Below are positions 27,336 to 35,085 of a DNA stretch of 64,000 bases, piece by piece. The stretch covers positions 1-64,000 of the IMG/VR virus record IMGVR_UViG_3300034683_000092, one strand, 5' to 3'. The translations under genes and the position numbers were made by a program. How positions within the stretch are numbered: the stretch's first letter is position 1; each line of letters starts with the position of its first letter. Origin of the DNA: a virus. The notes under the pieces were generated by a model. That model saw only the letters and a program-made list of their open reading frames with translations. It did not search any database and was not told where the DNA came from.

Positions 27336-27425
27336 ATAGCAAGCCTCTACATCAAAGAAATAAAGAATAAATTCTTTCTTTCTTTTGGTACTTTTCTTTC
27401 TTTCTTAAAACTAAAAAACAAAACA

Positions 27426-27752
27426 ATGAATAAGAATTTATTGCTAGCTAGAAGCATTGTATCTAGCGTAATTAGCTCGCTATTATACATAGGAGCTATT
27501 TCTGTGATGCTCATTGCGTCACAAATAGTAAGCGCAGTACTTATATTGGTTTCCGTTGTAACAATCATAGCTCCAATATGCATTATGAAGTTGGAGTTTA
27601 ACAGACCCATTCACGTCATGTGGAGCACCATTATTGTTGCTATGATTTCTATGTGGCCTTTAGTCCAGATTGCCGATTACCAGGGCGTTATAGTCCCCCT
27701 TCTCGCAATCTTCGCCACAATAATAAGCTACATAGCTTACGAAGAATTCTAG
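27426..27752 (+). CDS. Membrane protein, about four segments
   Basis: 108 residues, almost entirely hydrophobic: segments near 8-30, 33-55, 64-82 and 85-105. No family recognised. A superinfection-exclusion or membrane-modifying role is a guess from early position only. Confidence 0.6.
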   Translation: MNKNLLLARSIVSSVISSLLYIGAISVMLIASQIVSAVLILVSVVTIIAPICIMKLEFNRPIHVMWSTIIVAMISMWPLVQIADYQGVIVPLLAIFATIISYIAYEEF

Positions 27753-27811
27753 GGCGTGTAATATTGGCCAGTTTTTATTGCTTAAATAATACAGGTTAAT
27801 TTGTTTGCATC

Positions 27812-27855
27812 AATATTACCACAAGTTATATGTTTATTTACCTTGTGTTAATATT
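27812..27855. repeat. Inverted repeat after membrane-protein gene
   Basis: 14-bp arms AATATTACCACAAG and CTTGTGTTAATATT with one mismatch and a 16-nt loop, followed by U-rich sequence. Likely terminator or operator. Confidence 0.55.
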
Positions 27856-27873
27856 GTTGTTTTGTTGTTTTTG

Positions 27874-27934
27874 GCCGCTATTCATCATTATTCCGCATAT
27901 TAATTGTTGTTTAATGTTGTTTAGCGGCTTTTTT
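27874..27934 (+). terminator. Terminator-like hairpin with long loop
   Basis: GCCGCTA/TAGCGGC stem with a ~40-nt loop and U6 tail, 20 bp before the macro-domain gene start. Confidence 0.5.
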
Positions 27935-27954
27935 AGATTAAATAAATTGTTTAT

Positions 27955-28398
27955 ATGAACAATAAAGATACTTGTTTAAGAAAGACATATTCTGGTTTCA
28001 TTCATTACCTGAATGATAGCCAGGTATTTGTCTTTGGGTCAAACACCCAAGGACGGCATGGCAAAGGCGCTGCATTAACTGCTAGACTTAGATTTGGCGC
28101 CATATATGGTAATCCAGAGGGAATTCAAGGTAAATCTTTTGCTATAATAACAAGGGATTTAACTAAGAAGACTCATCCCTCTAGGACTCCAGCGCAAATT
28201 ATAAGCCAGATTGAGAAGCTCTATAAGTATGCTACCTTGCATCCAGAGAAAGAGTTTATTATCCCTTATAAATGTAGTGATTACAACTTGAACGCTTACA
28301 GTAGCGAAGACATGGCTAAAATGTTTGCGTCAAGAGATATACCTCAGAATATTGTATTTGACAAGCAGTTTTACGATTTAGTTAAATCATATATTTAA
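27955..28398 (+). CDS. Macro-domain (ADP-ribose-binding) family protein
   Basis: 147 residues. VFVFGSNTQGRHGKGAALTARLRFGAIYGNPEGIQGKSFAI is the conserved macro-type core: a GSN loop, GRHGKGAA and G.Y.IGAI-type glycines. C-terminal YSSEDMAKMF also fits. Such proteins bind or hydrolyse ADP-ribose derivatives. In phages this could counter NAD- or ADP-ribose-based host defence or recycle nucleotides (inference). It starts the accessory block. Confidence 0.75.
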   Translation: MNNKDTCLRKTYSGFIHYLNDSQVFVFGSNTQGRHGKGAALTARLRFGAIYGNPEGIQGKSFAIITRDLTKKTHPSRTPAQIISQIEKLYKYATLHPEKEFIIPYKCSDYNLNAYSSEDMAKMFASRDIPQNIVFDKQFYDLVKSYI

Positions 28399-28419
28399 TT
28401 AAATAGCCTTTATCTAATA

Positions 28420-28480
28420 GCACACACTAATAACGTGGTTCGATTCCCGTCTGGAAGATCTTGATTGGAGTTCGTGTGTG
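28420..28480 (+). ncRNA. Small hairpin RNA element upstream of a tRNA-like sequence
   Basis: CACACAC (28421-28427) pairs perfectly with GTGTGTG (28474-28480). The enclosed part includes GGTTCGATTCC, identical to a T-loop motif, but a cloverleaf does not form. It is followed by a short linker, GTAAAAAAGGTAATTGCC, like that before the tRNA-Ile gene. It may be a degenerate tRNA. Confidence 0.35.
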
Positions 28481-28500
28481 TAAAAAAGGTAATTGCCCTT

Positions 28501-28591
28501 GTCTATATAGCAAGATGTCAACAGATAAGTAAGTGGGCTTATTCTGAATGCTTGTGATTGATGGTAAAAGCGGTTCGACTCCGCTATAGAC
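28501..28591 (+). tRNA. tRNA-like sequence, type II, anticodon unclear
   Basis: Acceptor GTCTATA/TATAGAC and T-arm AGCGG-TTCGACT-CCGCT are perfect. The D-arm lacks the usual GG and the anticodon arm (perhaps ATAAG/CTTAT) has an 8-nt loop, so I cannot read an anticodon. Length 91 nt suggests a Ser/Leu type with long variable arm. Possibly decayed. Confidence 0.4.
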
Positions 28592-28622
28592 TACTGTTAT
28601 ATAATTAAAAAACAACAACATT

Positions 28623-28913
28623 ATGACTCAGAAAAAACAAAGGGTTAAATTAGCCCGTAAATTGAGAAAGGCAGACAAGAGTGTGTCTTTCTCCGCAGCC
28701 CACAAGGCTGCAAGATTGTTTGTGTCTGGCAGAGCACAAGACGAGAGTCCAATGGACTTGGTTGCTCTGCTAGTGAGTTTAGGACTTCCAGCAAGAATGG
28801 TTACTGACTATAGGCCTTCGCCAGTGCTGCGTATACAATACCATTTTGTCACTGTATTTGTAGGAGACTACGAATATTGTGGCTACGATTTTAGTTACGG
28901 AGCTGATTATTAA
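28623..28913 (+). CDS. Hypothetical protein
   Basis: 96 residues with a very basic N-terminus (MTQKKQRVKLARKLRKADK) and an aromatic C-terminus (EYCGYDFSYGADY). A nucleic-acid-binding role is possible from charge. Its base usage has more G and C than neighbours. The stop codon is inside a hairpin. Confidence 0.55.
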   Translation: MTQKKQRVKLARKLRKADKSVSFSAAHKAARLFVSGRAQDESPMDLVALLVSLGLPARMVTDYRPSPVLRIQYHFVTVFVGDYEYCGYDFSYGADY

Positions 28914-28925
28914 CCCTCCGTAGCT
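28893..28925 (+). terminator. Hairpin overlapping the stop of the 28623 gene
   Basis: AGTTACGGAG/CTCCGTAGCT with one mismatch, followed by A-rich rather than U-rich sequence. More likely an mRNA-stability or attenuator hairpin than a classic terminator. The stretch to 29087 has further small hairpins (CAAGA-TCTTG near 29002) but no gene. Confidence 0.4.
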
Positions 28926-29087
28926 AAAAACTCTTAGTCCAGTTATAGAGTATAAATAAACACGTCACTGGATGATTCTAGATTAATTGTCGGATAAGAG
29001 CAAGAGTGATCTTGTAGTTCTAGAGTCTTTTTATTTTGTTAAATACATGTTAGTCTATCAACTTAGGCTGACTTTAACTTTTAAGAT

Positions 29088-29312
29088 ATGAAATACATTT
29101 CATTAATAGCTGCTGTCTTAATGATGGCTGTTTTATCATCTTGTGAAACAAGAGATCAAAAAAGATATAAGAAGTTCTACTTTGAAAAGATCACCGCTGA
29201 CATGGCGATGACCGAGTATTATCTGATGGATACGCTGAATACGCTTCCAAAAGATAGCCTTATAGACAGGCTGCATGAGTTAAACAGAATATATTTTAAA
29301 GAAATAAGATAG
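29088..29312 (+). CDS. Small lipoprotein
   Basis: 74 residues. N-terminal signal MKYISLIAAVLMMAVLSSC with a lipobox (L-S-S-C19) for signal peptidase II, then a charged helical part. It should be lipid-anchored at the inner or outer membrane. Phage lipoproteins of this kind can serve superinfection exclusion or as o-spanins (inference). Confidence 0.75.
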   Translation: MKYISLIAAVLMMAVLSSCETRDQKRYKKFYFEKITADMAMTEYYLMDTLNTLPKDSLIDRLHELNRIYFKEIR

Positions 29313-29318
29313 AATATT

Positions 29319-29804
29319 ATGATTAATCTAAAAAAAGGGCAAGACAGCCCGTCTCTTTCTAATGAGTTTAAAAAGAAGTTTAACACCTCTAGTGAACTGA
29401 CATTGTCCTTTGTGAACGCTACTTTAGCGGCTTGCAACTTTCTATTAAAGCTAGCTAATTTAACGTCTGTGCATAATTTATATGCAAATACGTTAATTGC
29501 TGACACGACTGATTGTTCATCTTTTTCAGATGAGGCTTTTGAGCAGTTTATGCGTGTTTATGGAAATCCATTAAACGGAACTATTGCTTCAATAATGGTA
29601 TACTGTTGTAGGTCTAACAGTGATACTATCTGGTTATATTCTAAGTTTAAAGACTTAGAAGGCTTTGACCATGAGTTGTGTCGCTCTGCCATTCTTAAGT
29701 CTTCAGCAATGATTTTATCTAGAGAGCAGTACTACTCAGCTAAGATAATTGATTTAGCTAAAGATGCTAGGTCTAGTTTGAGCCAAATGTTTGATGACAT
29801 CTGA
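29319..29804 (+). CDS. Hypothetical helical protein
   Basis: 161 residues, predicted mostly helical, no recognised motif. 6 bp from the lipoprotein gene and 1 bp from the next start, so in one operon. Confidence 0.55.
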   Translation: MINLKKGQDSPSLSNEFKKKFNTSSELTLSFVNATLAACNFLLKLANLTSVHNLYANTLIADTTDCSSFSDEAFEQFMRVYGNPLNGTIASIMVYCCRSNSDTIWLYSKFKDLEGFDHELCRSAILKSSAMILSREQYYSAKIIDLAKDARSSLSQMFDDI

Positions 29805-29805
29805 T

Positions 29806-30153
29806 ATGCCTACTACAAGAGAAAGTCTTTTTAATAAGTTAGCCTTTTTAAGAAGGCAGCGAGATGATATTCTAGTTCCATTTGTAAGGATGAGTATTCC
29901 AGGTGAAATACTTTCTGTTGCACCTATGTATCCTGGGTTTTTTAAAACCAGTCGTGCTGTTGAGGTTACGACTGGAGCTAGAACTCTTGTTACGTTTGTA
30001 AGTTCATCGTTCCCTACTGATGGTGATTCAATTAAGATTGCTGTCCCTGCTTTTATCTTTGATGAAATCGTCGGTATTGATAACTCTATTGATGGTGTAT
30101 TGAAAAGTATAGCTGAACTCAAGCGATTAAATCAATTGAGTTCTAGTTGTTAA
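29806..30153 (+). CDS. Hypothetical protein
   Basis: 115 residues from ATG at 29806 (MPTTRESLFNKLAFLRRQRDD), chosen over an upstream Met at 29791 that overlaps the preceding gene. Basic N-terminal helix, beta-rich middle. Unknown function. Confidence 0.55.
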   Translation: MPTTRESLFNKLAFLRRQRDDILVPFVRMSIPGEILSVAPMYPGFFKTSRAVEVTTGARTLVTFVSSSFPTDGDSIKIAVPAFIFDEIVGIDNSIDGVLKSIAELKRLNQLSSSC

Positions 30154-30171
30154 CATTTAAATTTTAAAATC

Positions 30172-30546
30172 ATGGAAATAAGAATAAAAATACATAAGAC
30201 ATATATTATTGATCGTTACATTCATTCCTTAAAAACTAAAATATCTAAGGGATGTGAACTGGTTAATATGGAAATAAGCATTGCTGATGGTAAGAAAATA
30301 CATTGTTCTGCATTAATGCCGAATGATGGATGCAATGTCGTTAAAGTCTATAATATAGAAAAGAGAAAATCTATTAGACGTAGGAGCTCTGTATTTGGTC
30401 ATGGATATAGAATTGTTAAAGAGCCAACATGCATAGCTTACGTTTATTATATACCTTTGAGAGTTCTTTCATCTGCTGGTTTATCAGTAGAGCAAAAATC
30501 AAGGCATTTCGTGTTAACAAAAGCTGGTGCTCCAGTAAGAAAATAA
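30172..30546 (+). CDS. Hypothetical basic protein
   Basis: 124 residues, basic and beta-rich, with KRKSIRRRSSVFGHG near the middle. No recognised family. Confidence 0.55.
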   Translation: MEIRIKIHKTYIIDRYIHSLKTKISKGCELVNMEISIADGKKIHCSALMPNDGCNVVKVYNIEKRKSIRRRSSVFGHGYRIVKEPTCIAYVYYIPLRVLSSAGLSVEQKSRHFVLTKAGAPVRK

Positions 30547-30551
30547 TCGTT

Positions 30552-30920
30552 ATGGATAAAAGAATATTAAACAATTTAGTTACAAAACTCGCAAATGCTG
30601 ATTTATGTGAGTCAAGTAAAAATGATAAGCTTTCGTTTTTAATAAGAGAACTTGTAGCTAATTTAGAGACTGAAAAAGAAGTTGAGTCTGCATTAGAGAT
30701 TCTTCTTGGCCCAGATGAACCTATTGAGTTTGTTCATGGCGTAGTACCTAATAGCAATTTAAAGCATTTAGGCACTGAGATTGCTGAAGTGGTAAACGTG
30801 AATTATATAAAAAAAGAGATTACTTTTATATATAATGATAGAACGTTGAATGATGGGTCTTGTCGAAAAGGGATTAATACTGTTTCTTTTAAGGAGTGGA
30901 ATGACTGTAAGGCAGATTAA
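30552..30920 (+). CDS. Hypothetical protein
   Basis: 122 residues from ATG at 30552 (MDKRILNNLVTKLA). An upstream in-frame start would overlap the preceding gene heavily and lacks support. Helical N-terminus, beta C-terminus. Unknown function. Confidence 0.55.
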   Translation: MDKRILNNLVTKLANADLCESSKNDKLSFLIRELVANLETEKEVESALEILLGPDEPIEFVHGVVPNSNLKHLGTEIAEVVNVNYIKKEITFIYNDRTLNDGSCRKGINTVSFKEWNDCKAD

Positions 30921-30931
30921 TATAAAATACT

Positions 30932-31147
30932 ATGAGTCCAAACTTAAAGAATCTAATAGAAGAGGTTTCAGGCGTGCTAAAAAAGCACAATGCATGTATT
31001 TATGTTAGTGCTCACCTTGGATTAATAATTATAACGCCAGGAAATAAAAGCGATAGCATATCTAAGCTATATATTAATAAAAGATATATTGACTCAGACT
31101 ATTTAGAAGAATTGTCTGATTCTTCTTGTGAAAACAATATCGGTTGA
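30932..31147 (+). CDS. Small hypothetical protein
   Basis: 71 residues, no motif. Last gene before a strong terminator. Confidence 0.5.
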   Translation: MSPNLKNLIEEVSGVLKKHNACIYVSAHLGLIIITPGNKSDSISKLYINKRYIDSDYLEELSDSSCENNIG

Positions 31148-31158
31148 TTTATTTTATA

Positions 31159-31218
31159 AAAAGCGATGAGTATAAGTATATATCTATATTCTTATAAAGA
31201 GAACTCATCGCTTTTTTA
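31159..31218. terminator. Strong intrinsic terminator
   Basis: 11-bp stem AAGCGATGAGT/ACTCATCGCTT flanked by A5 and U6, so it could work on both strands. An inner stem TATAAG/CTTATA extends it. It ends the 29088-31147 unit. Confidence 0.85.
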
Positions 31219-31250
31219 TTGAATTACTAACTATAAAAAACAAACTTAAA

Positions 31251-31502
31251 ATGTGTAAATATTGCAATGGGGAATTACCTCTTTTTACTGAAACGTCAAG
31301 TGATTCTGACGACTTAAATAGCGATAAAAAAAAGATTTATTTAAATGGGTCTAAAATGAATATTTATTTATCAAAATATCATTATGATTCAAATAAATTA
31401 GATTTTGATGGAGACTATGGAGTATTTGTCGAAGACTACGATATTCATTTAAATATAGATATTAAATATTGCCCAATGTGTGGTGCGAGATTGATTAAAT
31501 AA
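31251..31502 (+). CDS. Small zinc-binding protein
   Basis: 83 residues. CKYC at the very start and CPMCGARL at the end, a split zinc ribbon around a charged middle. This small family is common in phages; function unknown. Confidence 0.6.
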   Translation: MCKYCNGELPLFTETSSDSDDLNSDKKKIYLNGSKMNIYLSKYHYDSNKLDFDGDYGVFVEDYDIHLNIDIKYCPMCGARLIK

Positions 31503-31523
31503 AATAGAAAACGTTGAGTAGCT

Positions 31524-31610
31524 ATGGATGAAGACGAATATTCTGATTTGTGGGCACTAGGATTATTAGTCATTTATCTAATACTTCTGCTTGGATTGAA
31601 GGATTTATAA
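31524..31610 (+). CDS. Membrane microprotein (28 residues)
   Basis: MDEDEYSDLW followed by a single hydrophobic segment ending GLKDL. Acidic N-terminus and one membrane span. It is 21 bp from the preceding gene. Evidence is only its clean ORF and membrane design. Confidence 0.4.
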   Translation: MDEDEYSDLWALGLLVIYLILLLGLKDL

Positions 31611-31673
31611 TATACTATACCTGGTTTTATCCTTTATATAACAAAAAACTAATAACTTTTCAAGACCTTGAGA

Positions 31674-31773
31674 ACACCAGTTTGTCCGACTAGCGCAAAA
31701 GTATATGTGTTAATCTTCGATAGCACAGTCACGAGACCCAAGTGACAAGAAGATGAGTAGTAGGTTTAGGTGT
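31674..31773 (+). ncRNA. Structured intergenic RNA upstream of tRNA-Ile
   Basis: ACACC (31674-31678) pairs with GGTGT (31769-31773). Within it, ATCTTC/GAAGAT (31713-31718, 31749-31754) encloses GTCAC/GTGAC (31728-31732, 31742-31746). It is followed by AAAAGGCAATT and then the tRNA, similar to the arrangement at 28420-28591. It could be a processed ncRNA or tRNA-processing element. Confidence 0.5.
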
Positions 31774-31784
31774 AAAAGGCAATT

Positions 31785-31856
31785 GCTCAAATGGTGTAAC
31801 GGTTAGCACGCATGGCTTATATCCATGAAATCTAGGTTCAATTCCTATTTTGAGTA
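31785..31856 (+). tRNA. tRNA-Ile (TAT)
   Basis: Acceptor GCTCAAA/TTTGAGT, D-stem GTGT/GCAC, anticodon stem CATGG/CCATG with loop CTTATAT (anticodon TAT, reading AUA), T-stem TAGG/CCTA with loop TTCAATT, discriminator A. AUA is frequent in these AT-rich genes and rarely well served by hosts, which explains carrying this tRNA. Confidence 0.88.
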
Positions 31857-31884
31857 CTAATTAATAATATTAAATAATAGTATT

Positions 31885-32088
31885 ATGTTGAAAGTAATAA
31901 CAAAACTTTTAGGAATATCGATCAAGCTAAGTGCCACGCTAGCGATACCAGCACTAATTATTAGTATACCAGAACTAAATATAAATGCTTTTATTGTAAA
32001 AATAATACAAATAGGTTTTTTAATACCGTTTTCTATTGTTTGTGTATTTGTGTTTATTTTATTGATGCGTTTTGTATGGCAGAAATAA
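31885..32088 (+). CDS. Small membrane protein
   Basis: 67 residues with two hydrophobic segments (about 8-28 and 36-63). No family recognised. It lies 28 bp after the tRNA-Ile gene. Confidence 0.5.
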   Translation: MLKVITKLLGISIKLSATLAIPALIISIPELNINAFIVKIIQIGFLIPFSIVCVFVFILLMRFVWQK

Positions 32089-32103
32089 TTAATAAATTGT
32101 ATT

Positions 32104-32532
32104 ATGGAAGATGAAATAGTATCATTTGAGACGGCAATGCTTCTCAAAGAAAAAGGATTTAATGAGCCGTGTTCTTATTATTATGAAGATAATGAGCTAT
32201 GTAAATTAGGCTATTATCACGGTGAAGGCACTGGTTTTGTTCGTAATAATTCTCCTATAGATGGGAGGTTTCTATGTGAAAAAATGCAATGTACAGCTCC
32301 AACTCAATCGTTAGCTCAAAAATGGTTGAGAGAGACCCGTAATGTTACATTTAACGCTAATCCACATTCCAATGATGGGAAAATAATATATGTAGTAACT
32401 ATAAAAGTTATTTCAAGTAATAAATATGTTGATTTTAATGTAATGATGGATACTTCAAACAAAGCGACTATGTTTGATACTTACGAAGACGCAATTGAGT
32501 CAGGTTTAAAGCATTGTTTAAAATCTATTTAA
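32104..32532 (+). CDS. Conserved Bacteroidota phage hypothetical protein
   Basis: 142 residues. The pattern FETAMLLKEKGFNEPCSYYY ... PTQSLAQKWLRE ... TYEDAIESGLKHCL is familiar from many Bacteroidota phage and prophage proteins of unknown function. A small substrate-like or adaptor fold; no catalytic residues visible. Confidence 0.65.
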   Translation: MEDEIVSFETAMLLKEKGFNEPCSYYYEDNELCKLGYYHGEGTGFVRNNSPIDGRFLCEKMQCTAPTQSLAQKWLRETRNVTFNANPHSNDGKIIYVVTIKVISSNKYVDFNVMMDTSNKATMFDTYEDAIESGLKHCLKSI

Positions 32533-32533
32533 T

Positions 32534-32887
32534 ATGATAGCAACAAAAGGATTATTAACAGTAGATGAGCAAATAGAAATTTTAAAGTTGGCAAAGAAAA
32601 GATTGCCTAATTTAAGTTGGCCGTGCAATAGTGCTGGGATTTGTTTAGCGATAAAAAAGACTCTATTTGATAAAGGCGAAAGGCTATATAATACTGCTTG
32701 TTTTTCTGGAATAGAAAGCCTAATACCGTCTTTTACACGAGAAAACGCTATTTTGTCAAGAATAGGCGAAATTGGATCTAGTGCATATTGGTGGGAAACT
32801 GAATTGTCAAAAGGAGGATTAACTAACCGTTTAGCTTTTCTCGATTGGTTAATTAATGAATTAGAAAAGTCAAAAACAATTAAATAA
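32534..32887 (+). CDS. Hypothetical protein, paralogue of the 37794 gene
   Basis: 117 residues. Shares with the 37794-38237 product the pattern Q-x-x-L-K-x-A-K, F-x-R-x-N-A-I, YWW and R-x-x-F-L-D-W-x-I. The YWW and FLDW motifs are typical of a small phage family of unknown function. Confidence 0.6.
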   Translation: MIATKGLLTVDEQIEILKLAKKRLPNLSWPCNSAGICLAIKKTLFDKGERLYNTACFSGIESLIPSFTRENAILSRIGEIGSSAYWWETELSKGGLTNRLAFLDWLINELEKSKTIK

Positions 32888-32913
32888 CTACGCATTTACT
32901 AAAAATAAATCAA

Positions 32914-33123
32914 ATGAAAACAGATAATTACAAATTAGCTTTATTTGTCCCAGAAAAAGAGTCACAAATGCCTTGCGATAAATGCCCTATAGATGACATT
33001 TGTCACGCCTATAATTCATATTTAGTTTATAACGAAATGGAGAATGGCAATAACAATCTTTTAGATCAATGTCTAAGAGAGTGTTTTAATGATACAGATT
33101 GTTTAATACCTGTTTTACATTAA
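32914..33123 (+). CDS. Small cysteine-rich protein
   Basis: 69 residues with CDKCPIDDIC near 20 and two further cysteine pairs. Likely metal-binding; function unknown. Confidence 0.5.
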   Translation: MKTDNYKLALFVPEKESQMPCDKCPIDDICHAYNSYLVYNEMENGNNNLLDQCLRECFNDTDCLIPVLH

Positions 33124-33132
33124 TACTTTATT

Positions 33133-33765
33133 ATGCATTTATTCGTAAAAGAAGGATACCATGATATTATATATATTGGTACTAAAATAAACGGATCTAT
33201 GGCTAGAGCTTATGCTGGTTGCTTTAGATATTGCAATAAATATCAAATACGCCATTTTGATTTTATATTTAATTATGAAAGAAAAGGCTTAAAATGTATT
33301 GATATTGGTGGATTTGGAGCTGACCTGTCTAAACGAATAGCTGATATTTGCGATAAAGAACTACAGGTGACTAAATTGATTGTTAATTTCATAGAGTCTA
33401 ATAAATCATCTAGGATTAGATTTGATAAAAATGTAATTAGAAAGAATGACCATCTATTGCTTTACACAATAAACGATTACGCTGGTGAAAAGCTTTTTAT
33501 TACATTTATAGATAACGAACGTCAATTCTATTTTAATCTAACATACAGCAAGCAAGAACGAAGACTCTATAAATGTGATTTGGAGAGTCTTAACAAACAA
33601 GATTTTGGCAACATCTTACTTTTAGATGACTCTGTTTATTCAGAAATAAAGGATTTAATAACTCCGCAATTTCTAAAAGATAGAGATTTCTTAAATGAAT
33701 TAGTTCTTAGACTTGCATGTTTTGCTAAGGATGACTACAATGGTCTAGGTAGATTTAGATTATAA
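33133..33765 (+). CDS. Hypothetical protein
   Basis: 210 residues, mixed alpha/beta, no motif recognised. Confidence 0.6.
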   Translation: MHLFVKEGYHDIIYIGTKINGSMARAYAGCFRYCNKYQIRHFDFIFNYERKGLKCIDIGGFGADLSKRIADICDKELQVTKLIVNFIESNKSSRIRFDKNVIRKNDHLLLYTINDYAGEKLFITFIDNERQFYFNLTYSKQERRLYKCDLESLNKQDFGNILLLDDSVYSEIKDLITPQFLKDRDFLNELVLRLACFAKDDYNGLGRFRL

Positions 33766-33781
33766 CTTAAAATAATAAACT

Positions 33782-33946
33782 ATGAATGTTAAATACTATG
33801 ACATAGTACTTATAATAGTACAAGTAATTCTTATAATAGCCCATCTTAATACTAGCGGGTTTGCTGAAGCTTTGATATTAATAGCACAAGCAATCCTTTT
33901 GCTTATGCAATGTACTATGCGTCCAAATGGGTGTGAGGATAAATAA
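33782..33946 (+). CDS. Membrane microprotein (54 residues)
   Basis: Starts MNVKYYDIVLIIVQ and has two hydrophobic stretches, ending MRPNGCEDK. Good start and stop, 16 bp after the preceding gene. Confidence 0.45.
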   Translation: MNVKYYDIVLIIVQVILIIAHLNTSGFAEALILIAQAILLLMQCTMRPNGCEDK

Positions 33947-34009
33947 TTAACCTTTTATATTTCAGGATTTTGCACTTTTTGCCATTATAATTAAAAAGTG
34001 CTTTAAAAT

Positions 34010-34115
34010 GGAGAAGTGGCGGAATTGGTATACAGCAGTAGATTGACGGAAGCACCCTAAAGTCGTCGTAAATAATTAGCTTGGGTTTGCAGGTTCGACT
34101 CCTGCCTTCTCCCCA
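34010..34115 (+). tRNA. tRNA-Leu-like gene with expanded central region
   Basis: Acceptor GGAGAAG/CTTCTCC, a normal leucine-type D-arm (GGCGGAATTGGTATAC) and T-arm GCAGG-TTCGACT-CCTGC are clear, and CCA is encoded at the end. The part between D- and T-arms is about 52 nt, some 20 nt more than a Leu tRNA needs, and no normal anticodon stem forms. It may hold an insertion, or be decayed. Confidence 0.5.
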
Positions 34116-34138
34116 AACAATAATTAAAAACATAGATT

Positions 34139-34657
34139 ATGAAAGAACTAAAAGTTGATCTTTTTAATTCAAAGAAAGAGAAATTAGAAACTTCTATTGA
34201 GTTGTCTAAATTCAATATATTTGTTGGTAGTGATTTTTATAATATTAGAACAATTATTAGAAATGCCAGGATAGAAGACTCTGTTTATGGATATGGGGAT
34301 TTCGGATCTTCTAACTGTATATCAGAGCATAAAAGTCTTGTATATGAATTCGTCAAGCATTATTCTGATAGAAACAAAATAGCTGTAATACATACAGAAA
34401 GCCAGTTTGTGTTATACGCATTTAACAATTTAATATTTAATTATATTGTTAAAGATAAAATGCCTGCTAATTTAAGAGGTGAGATGACGTGTAAGGACAT
34501 TATGATAGACCCTAAAGATATTAGGATTTATCAAGTAGAAAACGGGGTTGTTACACGCATTCAAAATAAAGATGGTCTAATTGAACATAATTGTTTTGAT
34601 AGCGAGATGAACATCATAATGAATGACTTTTATAAAATGATTGATTATTATGAGTGA
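34139..34657 (+). CDS. Hypothetical protein, ATPase-remnant-like
   Basis: 172 residues. IAVIHTESQFVLYAFNNLI recalls the 'THSp-x-h-x-x-A-x-NNL' end of ABC/AAA-type ATPases in Bacteroidota, but no Walker A motif is present. It may be a degenerate or specialised derivative. Overlaps the next gene by 8 bp. Confidence 0.5.
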   Translation: MKELKVDLFNSKKEKLETSIELSKFNIFVGSDFYNIRTIIRNARIEDSVYGYGDFGSSNCISEHKSLVYEFVKHYSDRNKIAVIHTESQFVLYAFNNLIFNYIVKDKMPANLRGEMTCKDIMIDPKDIRIYQVENGVVTRIQNKDGLIEHNCFDSEMNIIMNDFYKMIDYYE

Positions 34658-35081
34658 TACAATTGTATTAAATGGTATAGCTTGGGATAAAGAGAATCTT
34701 GAAGTTAACGGACAAACTCATTTTACTTACAAAGAGGCTAAAAGGGAAGCCGCTAAATTAAATAAAAGGCTTCCCACTATTAAAGAAGTTAAACAACTTT
34801 TAAAATTGCCTTATACCTGGGACGACAGCAAAATGGGCATTAGATTTGCAGCAGAAAAAGAGAATTTAACAACTGAAAATCATTTATTTCTGCCAGTTAA
34901 AGGCTATATAGTTGAACATAGCATTGTAAGAAATGCGAGTTTATTTGGCGTATATTGGACTTCGACATCTAATGATTCTTCACTAGCAAAATTCTTCGGT
35001 TTTTCAAAACAAAGCCGTTATACGAATGTTTATTACAGATATGGACGTTTTACTGTTAGATGTGTTACAGATATAAAATAA
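34650..35081 (+). CDS. DUF1566 / Fibrobacter-paralogous-domain-like (C-type-lectin-like) protein
   Basis: 143 residues from ATG at 34650. LPTIKEVKQLL ... YWTSTSNDSSLAKFFGFS ... RYGRFTVRCV is the signature of this carbohydrate/ligand-binding-like fold, also seen in diversity-generating retroelement targets. No reverse transcriptase or template repeat is visible nearby. Surface or ligand-binding function likely. Confidence 0.65.
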   Translation: MSDTIVLNGIAWDKENLEVNGQTHFTYKEAKREAAKLNKRLPTIKEVKQLLKLPYTWDDSKMGIRFAAEKENLTTENHLFLPVKGYIVEHSIVRNASLFGVYWTSTSNDSSLAKFFGFSKQSRYTNVYYRYGRFTVRCVTDIK

Positions 35082-35085
35082 TAAT

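Noticed and set aside
28427-28621. Minus-strand ORF across the tRNA-like region
   Set aside because: It lies over structured RNA elements, is on the strand opposite to all neighbours and has no protein-like pattern.
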